Shown: positions 1 through 8,772, counted from the stretch's first letter. The stretch: 64,000 bases of DNA from Caballeronia sordidicola (GCF_000729995.1 NZ_JNFG01000198.1:1-64000), one strand, 5' to 3'. Notes: generated by a model from the sequence alone, not told the origin. Program-made: numbers and translations.

Positions 1-730
1 GTCAATGTGCCATCGCATCCGCTGTTTGCGCACCGGGAACGCTTCCGGCCGCTTAGCCTTCCTGCTCCGACAAAATTCCCTATCGGCGTCGTGCATCAAG
101 CAAACTGAATTTTGCAGGTCCGACTATCTAGCGATGCAGGTCGCCGCGTAGTTTTTCATAGAGCCGCACACGATTTAACAGGAGTCCCACGGCGGCCTTT
201 CATCAGGGACGTATGACTGGTCACACTCCGCGCTCGCGCAATGCGCAGATTCGAGCGAGGTATGCGCGCTGCCGGGTGATCCTCGACGAGGAAGTCTTTG
301 TCTTACGCTCGCGACGTGGATCGGGGTTACCAATGAGCCATGCTCTCTGAGCATCCGGTCAGCTCGTATTCGACGCCCCCAGGGTAATTGAGGAATTCCG
401 TTTCGATAATCCGGCGTGTGGTCCTGCGTGAATACAAACATGATAAGCACGGCATTTTCGCGGTGCCGCCGAACGGCGAATACCATCAGAACGGGCCGAA
501 ATAGCCGCATGTAACGGCTGAAATAATTTCGCTTATTGCACCTCTCTTCGGGAGCATCCCTAAGAGCACTGAGGTGATCAGATAGCCACATATCACGTCG
601 GCACGATAACTGCTGGAGCGCGTTTGCCTGCGCGCGGGTGTTGAGGCGATTTGTTACCATGTCACTCAACATATTTCCGCACCTTCCCGTTGCGGCTAAT
701 TCGCAACGGTGCCGCCTTGGAGCAAGGTCA
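1..730. other. Left-edge non-coding stretch
   Basis: I recognise no gene here. A long minus-strand reading frame crosses most of it, but its composition is unlike a protein and it runs into the acyltransferase gene. The last 100 bases should contain the promoter of that gene. Base composition is mixed and lower in GC than the housekeeping part of the window. Confidence 0.5.
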
Positions 731-1726
731 ATGTTCGAAAAGAACAAAATTTACTCGGTACACTTCCTACGATTCTTCGCGGCTGCGGCAGTGGTAGTTC
801 ACCATGTTCTGCAGCGCTACACCGGTAAGGTAACCGTGGGCGCTGCGGGCGTAGACGTCTTTTTCGTGATTAGTGGGTTCGTAATCGGTCTTGCACTACA
901 GGGCAACGACACATCTACACGCTTCGCAGTCAAGCGTTTAATCCGAGTGATGCCGCTGTACTGGACAGCGACGCTCGTTTATGGCTATTTCAGATTTGTT
1001 GCATGGGGGTTGACGCCCGCGCCTTCGGAAATTCTAAGATCTATTTTTCTATGGCCGCCGTTTGGGCATCCTTGGTATCCGATTTACTATCCGGCCTGGA
1101 CGCTGGAGTTCGAAATGCTTTTCTATGGGATCGCAACAGTATGCTTGATCTTTTTTCGCAAAAACGCATGCAACGCCTGTTTGATACTTGTGCTTTGCGT
1201 GTCGCCAATCTTAATTCAGGTCCCTGGTTCCGTGCGTGGAACATTCCCCGAAACTCAGTTTCTTCTGGAATTTGCTGCCGGGATTGTAGTTGCACAAACG
1301 ATCGACATCCTAAGGGCTCGTTTGAAGCCAGCCATAGGTCTATGGCTTGTTCTAGGTGCTCTCGCAATTTTCGCGATTAACTACACTCAAACGTCGGCGC
1401 GGCCAATCGCTTGGGGTGTGCCGAGTGCGATGATGGTCGTAGGGATGATTGCCTTTGAAAGAACAGCCTGGTTGAAGAATAGATTCATTGTTTTGGGAGG
1501 CGATGCGAGCTATGCCATCTATTTAACGCATATCACTGCCATTGAGTTTCTCGGTGAGGCTGGGAAATGGTGGCACATTCCGTTCGAAAAGCATTTGATC
1601 ATCGCCTTCCCGTTATTGATCGGCGCCGGGATCGGGTGCGGTATAGTCGCGCACTTGTTGATCGAGAAGCCAATGCTGATTGTCTTGCGAGGCTTCTTGC
1701 TTCCAAAACGCACTGTTATAGCCTGA
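731..1726 (+). CDS. Acyltransferase 3 family membrane protein
   Basis: Integral membrane acyltransferase (acyltransferase 3 / OafA-ExoZ type), which in this family transfers acetyl or other acyl groups to surface or exported polysaccharide. The N-terminus carries the family signature around residues 8-25, where an RFFAAAAVVVHH stretch supplies the conserved histidine, followed by VDVFFVISGF and a series of hydrophobic helices; an FEMLFY motif lies in the middle. I place the start at 731 because GGAG precedes it by about 9 bases and homologous sequence begins there; an upstream in-frame ATG at 638 adds 31 residues with no family character. At 331 residues it is a normal length for a family member without the C-terminal SGNH domain. 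GC is below that of the core genes, which fits an accessory surface-modification gene. The substrate is unknown. Confidence 0.85.
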   Translation: MFEKNKIYSVHFLRFFAAAAVVVHHVLQRYTGKVTVGAAGVDVFFVISGFVIGLALQGNDTSTRFAVKRLIRVMPLYWTATLVYGYFRFVAWGLTPAPSEILRSIFLWPPFGHPWYPIYYPAWTLEFEMLFYGIATVCLIFFRKNACNACLILVLCVSPILIQVPGSVRGTFPETQFLLEFAAGIVVAQTIDILRARLKPAIGLWLVLGALAIFAINYTQTSARPIAWGVPSAMMVVGMIAFERTAWLKNRFIVLGGDASYAIYLTHITAIEFLGEAGKWWHIPFEKHLIIAFPLLIGAGIGCGIVAHLLIEKPMLIVLRGFLLPKRTVIA

Positions 1727-2217
1727 AGTCGGAACCAGAATCAGTATCCGCTCGGATATGCGGGCCTGCCTCGCAACGCCTGCGTTGCGGCGCCAGACCG
1801 GTGCTGACAATCGCCGTGGTACCTTTCGACATGCGCCGCCGGCGCGGCAGCGAGAGGCACGGAGTTTTCTCTTAAAAAAAGTGCTCGGGCTAGCGGAGGC
1901 CTTTTTGTAGAGTGGAAAGCGTTCCAAAAACGACCCCAATATTCGACCGAAAATCCTTACTGCTTATTGGGACACAAAAGAGGGCACGAGCCTCCGCGGT
2001 GTTGCACCGTTAGGATCTTCGAATAGCGCAGCTAAACTAGCCAACGATGTACGAGGTCGGCACTGTCAGCGTCGCAACCGGCCAGTGGTCTAGTATGCCG
2101 TGTCACCTCGTGCCGATGTACGCCACGAGTCTATGCTGAATCGGAAAGTGGTCGCTAGGAGCGACCACTTTCACACAATTTCAAAACGGCTGAGCAAGCA
2201 CTTCCCTACCGCCGCCG
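1727..2217. other. Intergenic region between convergent genes
   Basis: About 490 bases lie between the stop of the acyltransferase and the stop of the membrane protein on the other strand. The only clear structure is the perfect hairpin at 2144-2172. I see no coding signal. Confidence 0.5.
2144..2172. terminator. Perfect 13-bp hairpin, possible bidirectional terminator
   Basis: GAAAGTGGTCGCT at 2144-2156 pairs perfectly with AGCGACCACTTTC at 2160-2172 around a 3-base loop. It lies between two convergent genes, where a shared terminator is expected. No good T-tract follows on either strand, so an intrinsic terminator is only a guess; a protein-binding or mRNA-end structure is equally possible. 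Confidence 0.45.
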
Positions 2218-4023
2218 CTACCTCACGCTTCCAACTTGGCCAAGGGCACAGAACGACTTACCGGATTCGGAGAGCGCATAAAATTTTAAAGACTGCCATT
2301 GAGTTGTTCGGGCATAACCAAACCACCCGACATTCTGCTCAAATTTTTGTCCTAACCACTCTTCCGCGGCAGCGCTTGTTCGGGTACTCGTAGCGACGCC
2401 GACGATCTGATTTGTTCCATCAACGGCGATCACGTTCTTCGCCGGCGAATGGTCGTCCGTCATCCAAGCCCAGCCAGAAATCGTAACTGGAGTGCCGGGC
2501 ACATCGAATATTTTCTCGGACTGGCTATTCGGGATTGATCCGACTGCTTCCACAGCACCACGACAGGCCGTCTCAGAGCGCGCAGCAAGGAAAACCGAAG
2601 CACTGTCGCCCCATCGGAAAGGAAAATAAGAAAAAATTCCCAGATTGTGCTCTCGCGCAAATTGCATATATTGAGCAGCTTCTACCTCGTTTTCATCGAG
2701 AAGCCGTATCTCGTTTCGATCGTTGATTTGCATAAATCCAGCCAATGCTGACTCCCAGTTTCTATCTCGCGCCTTTTCCCACAGCCTCATTTCGTGGTTC
2801 AACCCGGACAAGGCAAATGAAAGCATGATCGTCATCGCGATCACCATCGACGCGCCTACATACCGTCGCCGCCGCTCCCTTGCATCGAAGAGAACGCCCG
2901 AAACCACTGCATAGACGCCGAGCCAGCCAAGTCCCGCGAATGATGCATATTTTTTGTTTGCAGCTTCCAAAATTCCATATTGCGCGCGAGCCAGACCGGC
3001 GGCCAATCCTGTCACCACGATGACGATCAACAACACCAGACCGAATACCGCAAGACGGCCACCCAACCCTGGTCTGACAAAGCGGGCGATCGCAAAAGCT
3101 ACAGTCGTACCAAGCACTACAGCACCGCACAATCCGGCCAAATAGGGAGACGCCGTCCATGTCACAAAGCTTGCTGGCCACGCGTCGAGCCGTATGAAAG
3201 GACCGCCCCAATACATCAGCGCGAATTTTAGGATTTGAATGACGTTGTAGGATTTGGTCCCAGTCGTCGGTGTAATCAATAGAATCAAAATAACGTGCGC
3301 GATCGCCAGTCCTAGCAATAGGGCGACAAGTGACGGCTTCCAGCGCAGCACGATAGCCGTGCCGGCAGCCGCAATTAGGACAACAGGGGCGTTACCCAGT
3401 GTCAGGGTCGCAATCAGCGCGAGCAGCAACAGATACGCAAGCAAGCTCCGATGGTCCAAGTTATCCGAGTTCGCGGACGCGTCGCTTATAACAAGTGCAC
3501 CGACGACGCAAATGCAAGCCATAAATGCGTGCTGCAGTTGAAATGGATAAATCAGCGTATAAAGAAAATTCGGATTGATGAAAAACAGCAGGAGCAGTGC
3601 CAATAAAGCGAGTTTCAGGTATGCATTTTTTGTAATTCCGCTTTTTAGGAAAGCGATCCACGACACCACAGCGGCTGCGATTTGAAGGACATTTGTTGCT
3701 ATTACTTGACCATACTCTCTGCCAGAGAGGAAGCGCTCGTCTAGGAGCGAAACGACGCGAGTCGTAAAAATACGATGTTCGTTGTGAGGGGAAACCATGT
3801 AAGCAAGGAATTGTTTCACCCCCGATAAGGCGTGGTGCATCCTTTGATGGTCGAACATGTCGTCGTACATTGGTGCGGCGAAAATATTCTTCGTCTCCCA
3901 AGCAAGCGTCGTCCACACCACGCTTACGGAGAGCACGGCGGCAACGGCTAACAAGAAACCAACGACTAGCGCGGCGCGCTCATTCAATGCACTACGGTGA
4001 TTTGCTGTTGGCATACGTTTCAT
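2218..4023 (-). CDS. Polytopic membrane protein of unknown function
   Basis: A 601-residue protein with roughly 11 predicted membrane segments. The first runs from about residue 18 to 42 and the last ends near 405. A soluble C-terminal part of about 190 residues follows. The layout (long loop after the first helix, many helices, soluble tail) resembles membrane proteins of surface-polysaccharide loci such as GT-C-like or O-antigen-modification proteins, but I cannot assign a family. The tail includes a PVTISGWAW stretch that suggests a small beta-sandwich. It stands alone between the acyltransferase (convergent) and the IS4 region. GC is lower than in the pyrimidine operon. It may act with the LPS locus downstream; that is inference. 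Confidence 0.75.
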   Translation of the reverse strand: MKRMPTANHRSALNERAALVVGFLLAVAAVLSVSVVWTTLAWETKNIFAAPMYDDMFDHQRMHHALSGVKQFLAYMVSPHNEHRIFTTRVVSLLDERFLSGREYGQVIATNVLQIAAAVVSWIAFLKSGITKNAYLKLALLALLLLFFINPNFLYTLIYPFQLQHAFMACICVVGALVISDASANSDNLDHRSLLAYLLLLALIATLTLGNAPVVLIAAAGTAIVLRWKPSLVALLLGLAIAHVILILLITPTTGTKSYNVIQILKFALMYWGGPFIRLDAWPASFVTWTASPYLAGLCGAVVLGTTVAFAIARFVRPGLGGRLAVFGLVLLIVIVVTGLAAGLARAQYGILEAANKKYASFAGLGWLGVYAVVSGVLFDARERRRRYVGASMVIAMTIMLSFALSGLNHEMRLWEKARDRNWESALAGFMQINDRNEIRLLDENEVEAAQYMQFAREHNLGIFSYFPFRWGDSASVFLAARSETACRGAVEAVGSIPNSQSEKIFDVPGTPVTISGWAWMTDDHSPAKNVIAVDGTNQIVGVATSTRTSAAAEEWLGQKFEQNVGWFGYARTTQWQSLKFYALSESGKSFCALGQVGSVR

Positions 4024-4546
4024 TTGTTGTTAAAAGGTTCAACACAACGACGTCGTCGTGCTTCACGGCGTAGCCGTTTCCCTTCGCTGTGTAAATCCAA
4101 GAGTGCAAAAGCAACGCCGACAGCATGCGCGGCTAGTAGCACCTGATCTGAGCCTATCCAAGTTACCAACCAGGCTCATTTACGCAGAAAGCCCGGCGGT
4201 TCACCAAGGTCGCAATCAAGCGCCAAGATCCTAAATGTAAGCGTCTCGATTACGATCATCTTGGGCGCTGTCTGATCTCGTCGTTCGCACGTTCACCTCG
4301 ACCACACGATATCTGATACTGGAACCCTTGCGCTCAGCATCAGCAATCGTCCGTACTGTTCTGACTTTACCTTCCCCCTCCAGTGCTTCACGACCGCTTT
4401 GACCAACCTAACACGCGCTGGCTCCAACTCTAAGTACAAACGACCGGTTCGCGTGCGCGCCCCTGCATCACCCGGGATGCTTTCTCGTTCTCCTCGCCTG
4501 TTCTCCCCGGAATAATTGCTTGCGTTCCGAGCAACGAAGGTATTTA

Positions 4547-4773
4547 GACAATTTTTCTGGGACAACGTGCAACTGTTCCGGCATTGGGACAATTATATTC
4601 ATGTTCTGTTGTCTACGGTTTTCCAGTACTTTTGTCGAACAATCGTAACGACACTTGAACCGTGGGCAAGGGATCGCGGCGTTGTCCCCCGGGTCTCCGC
4701 CCATTCCTCGAATCCGCAGATGCGAGAGATGTTAACCCCGTTCGCGTTAAAAGCGTGTTGAGACAATGGACAA
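4547..4773. repeat. Cluster of GACAA/TTGTC motifs
   Basis: GACAA occurs on the plus strand at 4547, 4561, 4588, 4762 and 4769, and as TTGTC at 4609, 4632 and 4682. That is eight copies in 227 bases, where chance predicts less than one. GGACAACGTG is present exactly twice, at 4560-4569 and 4768-4777. Clustered copies in both orientations resemble transposase-binding sites at the end of a Tn7/Tn402-like or Mu-like element, but no such transposase gene is in the window. Confidence 0.4.
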
Positions 4774-4817
4774 CGTGTACAGCCTTTCAGAAAACCCGTG
4801 TTCCATTGCCGAGAGCC

Positions 4818-4827
4818 CCCGGGAGAC
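4818..4827 (+). repeat. Left target-site duplication of the IS4 element
   Basis: CCCGGGAGAC directly abuts the left end of the IS and is repeated exactly at 8763-8772 just outside the right end. A 10-bp duplication fits the IS4 family (9-12 bp). Confidence 0.85.
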
Positions 4828-4937
4828 CAATCCACCAAAGTTAAGGATTCCGTATATTAATTATAAATAAAACAAAAACCACTTGACACACCTTAAAAAT
4901 CGCGTCGCGCAGTGAGATTTTTTCCTCATTGGCGACC

Positions 4938-5831
4938 ATGTCTCTTCCCGCTTTTTTTGCCGATCTTGCAGCGCGATTACAGTCGGCCGAGTTTCTTCAA
5001 ATAGCCCGGCATTCCGAACATCCCAGGGCGTTTACGCGTAATCGCAAGTTGCCCTTGCCCTCTCTGGTCGCGTTACTACTCACCGGCATGCGCATGAGCG
5101 TACAGGCCGAACTCGATGTGTTCTTCGCCCATCTACGGCAACAAGCGCAACTGGTGCGCCACGTCTCTGAGCAAGCCTTCGCGCAAGCGCGAGCCAAGCT
5201 ATCCTTGAGCGCCCTCCCGCAGCTCAACGACTGGGTGATCGAGCGCGCCGAACATTATGGCTTTATACCGCGCTGGCTTGGCTTGCGACTGGTCGCCGCC
5301 GATGCATCCACCATGCGCTTCGGTCTGCGCGCCAGCCATGTCAAGCGCGCGGCGCTGGCCGATCAAATCGCCTTTGGGCTGTTTCTCCCCGGTGCCGAAT
5401 TGATGCTTGCCGCCTCGCTGCACAGCGTTCACGAGCGTGGCGAGCGGCAGATGCTGTTCGAACATCTCCATCGCCTCTCGAGCACCGATTTGCTGCTCCT
5501 CGACCGAGGCTATCCTTGCCGCTGGCTGGTGGCCGTGTTGAACCAGCTTCAACTTCCATTTTGCATGCGTGTCGATTCCTCCGGGTTTGCTTGCGTGCGC
5601 AAATTCCTGCGCTCCGGACTGCTCGAACAGATCGTCACGCTGGGCGCTCCCAATTGCCGCGACGCGCGTGACTACGAGTGCCCGCGCGAACCTCAAACGG
5701 TGCGCCTGGTCCGCCACGTCGCCCCGAACGGCAATGTGCGCGTCCTGATGACCACCTTATTCGACTCGGTACGCTTTCCCGCCAGTTGCTTCGGCGACCT
5801 CTACCATCAGCGCTGGCGAATAGAAGAAGCG
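4938..5831 (+). pseudogene. IS4-family DDE transposase, 5' part (interrupted)
   Basis: Encodes the first 298 residues of an IS4-family transposase. The three catalytic acidic residues can be seen: Asp in VAADAST, Asp in LLLLDRGY and Glu in the YHQRWRIEEAF signature. The reading frame continues into foreign DNA at codon 299 and stops at 5847-5849 after only four or five foreign residues. The natural continuation, FKRLKHRL, is found at 8378. I use the ATG at 4938; a TTG nine bases upstream is in frame. A TTGACA box lies at 4883-4888, but no good -10 box is evident. Confidence 0.85.
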
Positions 5832-5865
5832 TTCGACGGCCTTCCATAATGCACTCCTTCGTATG

Positions 5866-7917
5866 TCATTGAATATCAAGGCCCAACTGGCCCGCGACGT
5901 GCGTTGACGGGCCTTGCTCGGCCCGGGCAGCGAGAAATTCATCGAGATCGGCTTGGCGAATGGTCCACGGCGCATTGCGACAGACTTGCCTGGCCGACAG
6001 TTCCTTCTGGTGGATTAGCCGCAGCACGGTGGTGTGTGTGACGTTGAGCGAGGTCGCCGCTTCGTCAACGGTCAACTCGCCGCGCTCCTGGCGCTCGCCC
6101 TCGCGGTAGGCGGCAATACTATGACCCTTGCGGATCGAACACACTCGCGCAGCTGTCCATGTTTGCCCATGCGCCGTACGGTGTCCAAGTCGATTGATCG
6201 TCGCTGCAATACGTTCATCGGGCTGCATGCGGGCCAGCGAGGTGATCAACTCGATCGTCTCTGCGCTCGTGACGTAGCGATGCGCACCGATAGGTGTCTT
6301 CTTCAGACTCAGCTCCGTGTGATCGCCGCCTTGCCAATGCACAATGAAGCGCACCGAGTCGCCATCAGCGGTCACGACGATCTCTTTGATCACGGTTCGC
6401 ACGATACGCTTCCTGACATCGGGCGTCGTGTCGGGGTGCTCCCACAGGCGTGGTATATCCTCGGCCAACGCCATGAGGGCTTGCCTGGTCTCATCGCTGA
6501 GTGCATCGGGGCGCTGTCGCATCAACTCGGAGACCTCTTCCTCCAGCCGCGATTGTACGGCCAATGCATCGTTCCAACGCTTCTCCAACGACCCGGCAAC
6601 AAGACGGTTGGCGGGGTCCACGGCATCGTATTGGCGTTGTGCACGGTTGACTTCATAGCGAGCACGCTGCAGCGCCAGGCGCTTCTGGGCGAGCCGCTCG
6701 TCGTCGACGCTTTGCAACTGCTCGATGGCCAGCACCGCCGCTTGCAGTCCCAGCGGTTGCAGGCAGCGCAGCACCTGCTCGGCCACCAGTTGATCCGCGC
6801 CGAGGCCGCCGAACACGACACAGCAGGCGTGGTCACGGCTGAGGATATGTGTGGTGCATTGATAGCGGATGCTGGTCGGGCCTGGATAGTTCACGCTAAG
6901 CTTGGCCCCACAATGCCCACAGCGTAGTAATCCTGATAATAACGCGCTGCCGCTCCTGATCGAGCCACGCACCGCACTGCCATGTCCATTGGTGTTGTGG
7001 GCCATCAACTCCCGGTTGGCGCAGTACACGTCCCAGTCGATGTAGCCCTCGTGATGATCGCGAATCAGCACCGCCCTATCCTCGGGCCTGTGTTGGTGGG
7101 TACGCACGGCACGTTTGCGCCCATCCTCAATGCGCACGCTGGTCTTGCTGCGGCCATGTGTATAAGCACCCGCGTAGATCGGATTGTGCAGCAGGCTCAG
7201 CACGCTGTGGTAGCGCGGGGCCTTCCACTCGTGGCGCTCTGCGCTGCCGGCGCTCGTCACAGCCGGCATCTCGATACCTTGCTCGCCCAGCCAGAAATAC
7301 ACGCGCGTGGCGCTGCCGAGTTCGGCGAATTTGCGAAACACCAAGTCGATGGCCGCGCGCACACGCTCGTCGGGATCCTTCTCGAGGCGATCCTCGACGG
7401 TGCGTACGTAGCCGATGGGCACATGCATGTAAAGCTCTCCGCGTTTAGCCTTCTGCTTCATCGCTTCGTGCGCTCGCTGCCGGAAGCTGGCCAGTTCCAT
7501 CTCGCTGATCGTGCCTTTCATGCCGAGCAGCAGCCGGTCATTCATCTGCACGGGATCATAGATGCCTTCTGCATCGATGAGCAACGCCCCCACAACGCTG
7601 CAGAACTCCAGCAGCGTGTGCCAGTCTCGCCCGTTCCGTGCCAGGCGCGACGCTTCGATGCTCAGAACCGCGCCGACCTCGCCATCGCAAAGCAAGCCCA
7701 GCAACCGTTCGAAGCCCGGGCGCAGCGTGCCTGAACCGGAGCGGCCGAGATCGTCGTCGATGACCTCAACGCGCTCCCACCCCAATTGCCGAGCGCGCTC
7801 AACCAGCCCATATTGCCGACGCTGGCTCTCGAGGTTGTTCTGCACCTGGCCCTGCGTCGATTGGCGGACATATACACAGGCTAGCCGCGACAGATGTTCA
7901 GCGGTGATCTTGTTCAT
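5866..7917 (-). CDS. Large serine recombinase
   Basis: A 683-residue site-specific recombinase. The N-terminal resolvase domain (about 10-150) has the catalytic serine in YVRQST (Ser20) and the conserved arginine-rich ESQRRQY and DLGRSGSG segments. A recombinase domain follows (about 165-290), then a zinc beta-ribbon with CGHCG near residue 335, a long helical coiled region (about 400-470) and a C-terminal helix-turn-helix with VDEAATSLNVTHTTV near 620. Such enzymes integrate and excise DNA at short att sites through a covalent serine-DNA link. The ATG at 7915-7917 overlaps the 51-residue gene upstream by 20 bases, so the genes are probably translated together. It is the only recombinase in the nested element and presumably catalysed the insertion. 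Confidence 0.9.
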   Translation of the reverse strand: MNKITAEHLSRLACVYVRQSTQGQVQNNLESQRRQYGLVERARQLGWERVEVIDDDLGRSGSGTLRPGFERLLGLLCDGEVGAVLSIEASRLARNGRDWHTLLEFCSVVGALLIDAEGIYDPVQMNDRLLLGMKGTISEMELASFRQRAHEAMKQKAKRGELYMHVPIGYVRTVEDRLEKDPDERVRAAIDLVFRKFAELGSATRVYFWLGEQGIEMPAVTSAGSAERHEWKAPRYHSVLSLLHNPIYAGAYTHGRSKTSVRIEDGRKRAVRTHQHRPEDRAVLIRDHHEGYIDWDVYCANRELMAHNTNGHGSAVRGSIRSGSALLSGLLRCGHCGAKLSVNYPGPTSIRYQCTTHILSRDHACCVVFGGLGADQLVAEQVLRCLQPLGLQAAVLAIEQLQSVDDERLAQKRLALQRARYEVNRAQRQYDAVDPANRLVAGSLEKRWNDALAVQSRLEEEVSELMRQRPDALSDETRQALMALAEDIPRLWEHPDTTPDVRKRIVRTVIKEIVVTADGDSVRFIVHWQGGDHTELSLKKTPIGAHRYVTSAETIELITSLARMQPDERIAATINRLGHRTAHGQTWTAARVCSIRKGHSIAAYREGERQERGELTVDEAATSLNVTHTTVLRLIHQKELSARQVCRNAPWTIRQADLDEFLAARAEQGPSTHVAGQLGLDIQ

Positions 7918-8053
7918 CGCCCCCCTGGTTGATCGCCACGGCGATGGCTCGTATCCACTGCACCATCTGCTGCTGCAGTTGGAGCTGAACGTCCTGCGGT
8001 AGTGTCGGCAAGGGGACTGCGCTGGCGTCTTCGAACAGCACTATCTGAACCAT
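7898..8053 (-). CDS. 51-residue protein of the serine-recombinase element
   Basis: A short reading frame starting at the ATG at 8051-8053 with MVQIVLFEDA and ending in GGDEQDHR, 20 bases inside the recombinase gene. The amphipathic stretch LQLQQQMVQWIRAIAVAI has regular hydrophobic spacing, unlike a random frame. From memory, comparable short proteins precede related recombinases, but I cannot confirm this here. A dimerising accessory factor (recombination directionality or regulation) is possible. No clear ribosome-binding site is seen; translation may be coupled to the gene before it. Confidence 0.55.
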   Translation of the reverse strand: MVQIVLFEDASAVPLPTLPQDVQLQLQQQMVQWIRAIAVAINQGGDEQDHR

Positions 8054-8330
8054 CGGGCGGGGCGGCGTCGAGTTCTCCTGTTGGGCTCGGGCTATCCCGT
8101 AAGGATAAGAACGTCGATACACAACGGCGAAGCTCCAGTAGCGCTGCAATGGACAAGCGCGATTGCTCGACGACTCGCACTTTGGCGGCCGCAAGCTCGG
8201 TCATCCACGCGGGGACGGACACCGTCGTGCCGTTAGAGCGCCGGATGACGTAGCAGGGCTCATCGTTGACGTAATGCAACCGGACCACCGCGAGACGCTC
8301 ACCCACAAGGGGGTGAAAGCGGTAGCGCAC
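7914..8330 (-). CDS. DUF5372-like protein of the serine-recombinase element
   Basis: The first 75 or so residues (RFHPLVGERLAVVRLHY, then VIRRSNGTTVSVPAWMTE) look like the small beta-rich DUF5372-type proteins that accompany transposon recombinases; they suggest a compact fold that may bind DNA or the recombinase. The remaining 60 residues are low in complexity and lie over the 51-residue gene in another frame, so the functional protein may effectively be the N-terminal part. It overlaps the recombinase start by four bases (ATGA arrangement). The family name is from recollection, not a search. Confidence 0.55.
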   Translation of the reverse strand: MRYRFHPLVGERLAVVRLHYVNDEPCYVIRRSNGTTVSVPAWMTELAAAKVRVVEQSRLSIAALLELRRCVSTFLSLRDSPSPTGELDAAPPDGSDSAVRRRQRSPLADTTAGRSAPTAAADGAVDTSHRRGDQPGGR

Positions 8331-8377
8331 TACGATGTCATGCGAGAGATGTTGACGGGCAGAATGACTTACCCTTG

Positions 8378-8731
8378 TTCAAGCGACTCAAGCATCGCCT
8401 CAATCTAGAACACGTCTCCGGTCTGTCCCAGCAGGCCGTCGTACAAGATGTCGCTGCCAAGGTGGTGACCGACAACTTGCAGGCATTGACCACGCTGACC
8501 GCACACGCCGACGCCGAACTGCCCGCATCGCAACGCATTAACCGTGCCTATGTCCATACCGCGCTTAAGCCTTTGCTGCCCGCGTTGCTGCTCGGGATGA
8601 AGGTCGAAAAGCTACTCCATAACGTGCTGCGCCTGGTCGCTCAGCAGACCTATCGCCATCAAGAAAATCTGTCAAAACCACGCAGCAAGAAACCGAAACC
8701 CCATAAACCCATGACCCAAAAACACTGTTGA
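8378..8731 (+). pseudogene. IS4-family DDE transposase, 3' part (interrupted)
   Basis: Encodes the last 117 residues of the IS4 transposase, starting FKRLKHRLNLEHVSGLS, the stretch that normally follows the YREK-type glutamate signature. It lies in the same frame as the 5' part at 4938-5831. Together the two parts make a 415-residue protein. A TTG at 8375 could start translation, but a product without the catalytic core would be inactive. The gene ends 31 bases before the right terminal repeat of the IS. Confidence 0.85.
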
Positions 8732-8762
8732 TGAAAGTTCTTTTCTTAACTTCGGTGGATTG

Positions 8763-8772
8763 CCCGGGAGAC
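8763..8772 (+). repeat. Right target-site duplication of the IS4 element
   Basis: CCCGGGAGAC, identical to 4818-4827, immediately follows the right inverted repeat. Confidence 0.85.

Larger units (their letters stand above)
4024..4827. other. Intergenic region with dense GACAA motifs
   Basis: About 800 bases without a convincing gene. The left half should hold the promoter of the minus-strand membrane protein. The right half, 4547-4773, holds eight copies of GACAA/TTGTC (see the repeat entry). It ends at the target duplication of the IS4 element. Confidence 0.5.
5832..8377 (-). mobile_element. 2546-bp large-serine-recombinase element nested in the IS4 transposase
   Basis: The element is bounded by the trinucleotide TTC at 5832-5834 and again at 8378-8380. 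Deleting 5832-8377 joins GAAGAAGCG to TTCAAGCGACTC and restores the transposase frame with the family's expected EEAFKRLKH sequence, so the boundaries are accurate to within the 3-base overlap. It carries three minus-strand genes: a DUF5372-like protein, a 51-residue protein and a 683-residue recombinase. Serine recombinases exchange strands at a 2-bp core, so the crossover is TT or TC. No inverted repeats are seen at the ends, as expected for this mechanism. Confidence 0.8.
4828..8762 (+). mobile_element. IS4-family insertion sequence interrupted by a serine-recombinase element
   Basis: The left terminal repeat CAATCCACCAAAGTTAAG (4828-4845) is matched by the complement of 8745-8762 with one mismatch. 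Both ends are flanked by the same 10-bp duplication, so the ends are intact. The element is 3935 bp now; without the nested insertion it would be 1389 bp, normal for IS4 elements with one transposase gene. Because the transposase gene is split, this copy cannot move by its own enzyme, but intact ends could still be used by a copy elsewhere. Confidence 0.85.

Noticed and set aside
175..747. 190-codon minus-strand open frame at the left edge
   Set aside because: No recognisable motif, arginine-rich composition, and it overlaps the well-supported acyltransferase start.
4883..4888. TTGACA upstream of the IS4 transposase as a full promoter
   Set aside because: No acceptable -10 box 16-18 bases downstream, so only the -35-like box can be seen.
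6034..7734. Plus-strand frames antisense to the serine recombinase
   Set aside because: The recombinase on the minus strand has its catalytic serine, zinc ribbon and helix-turn-helix; the antisense frames have none of their own.
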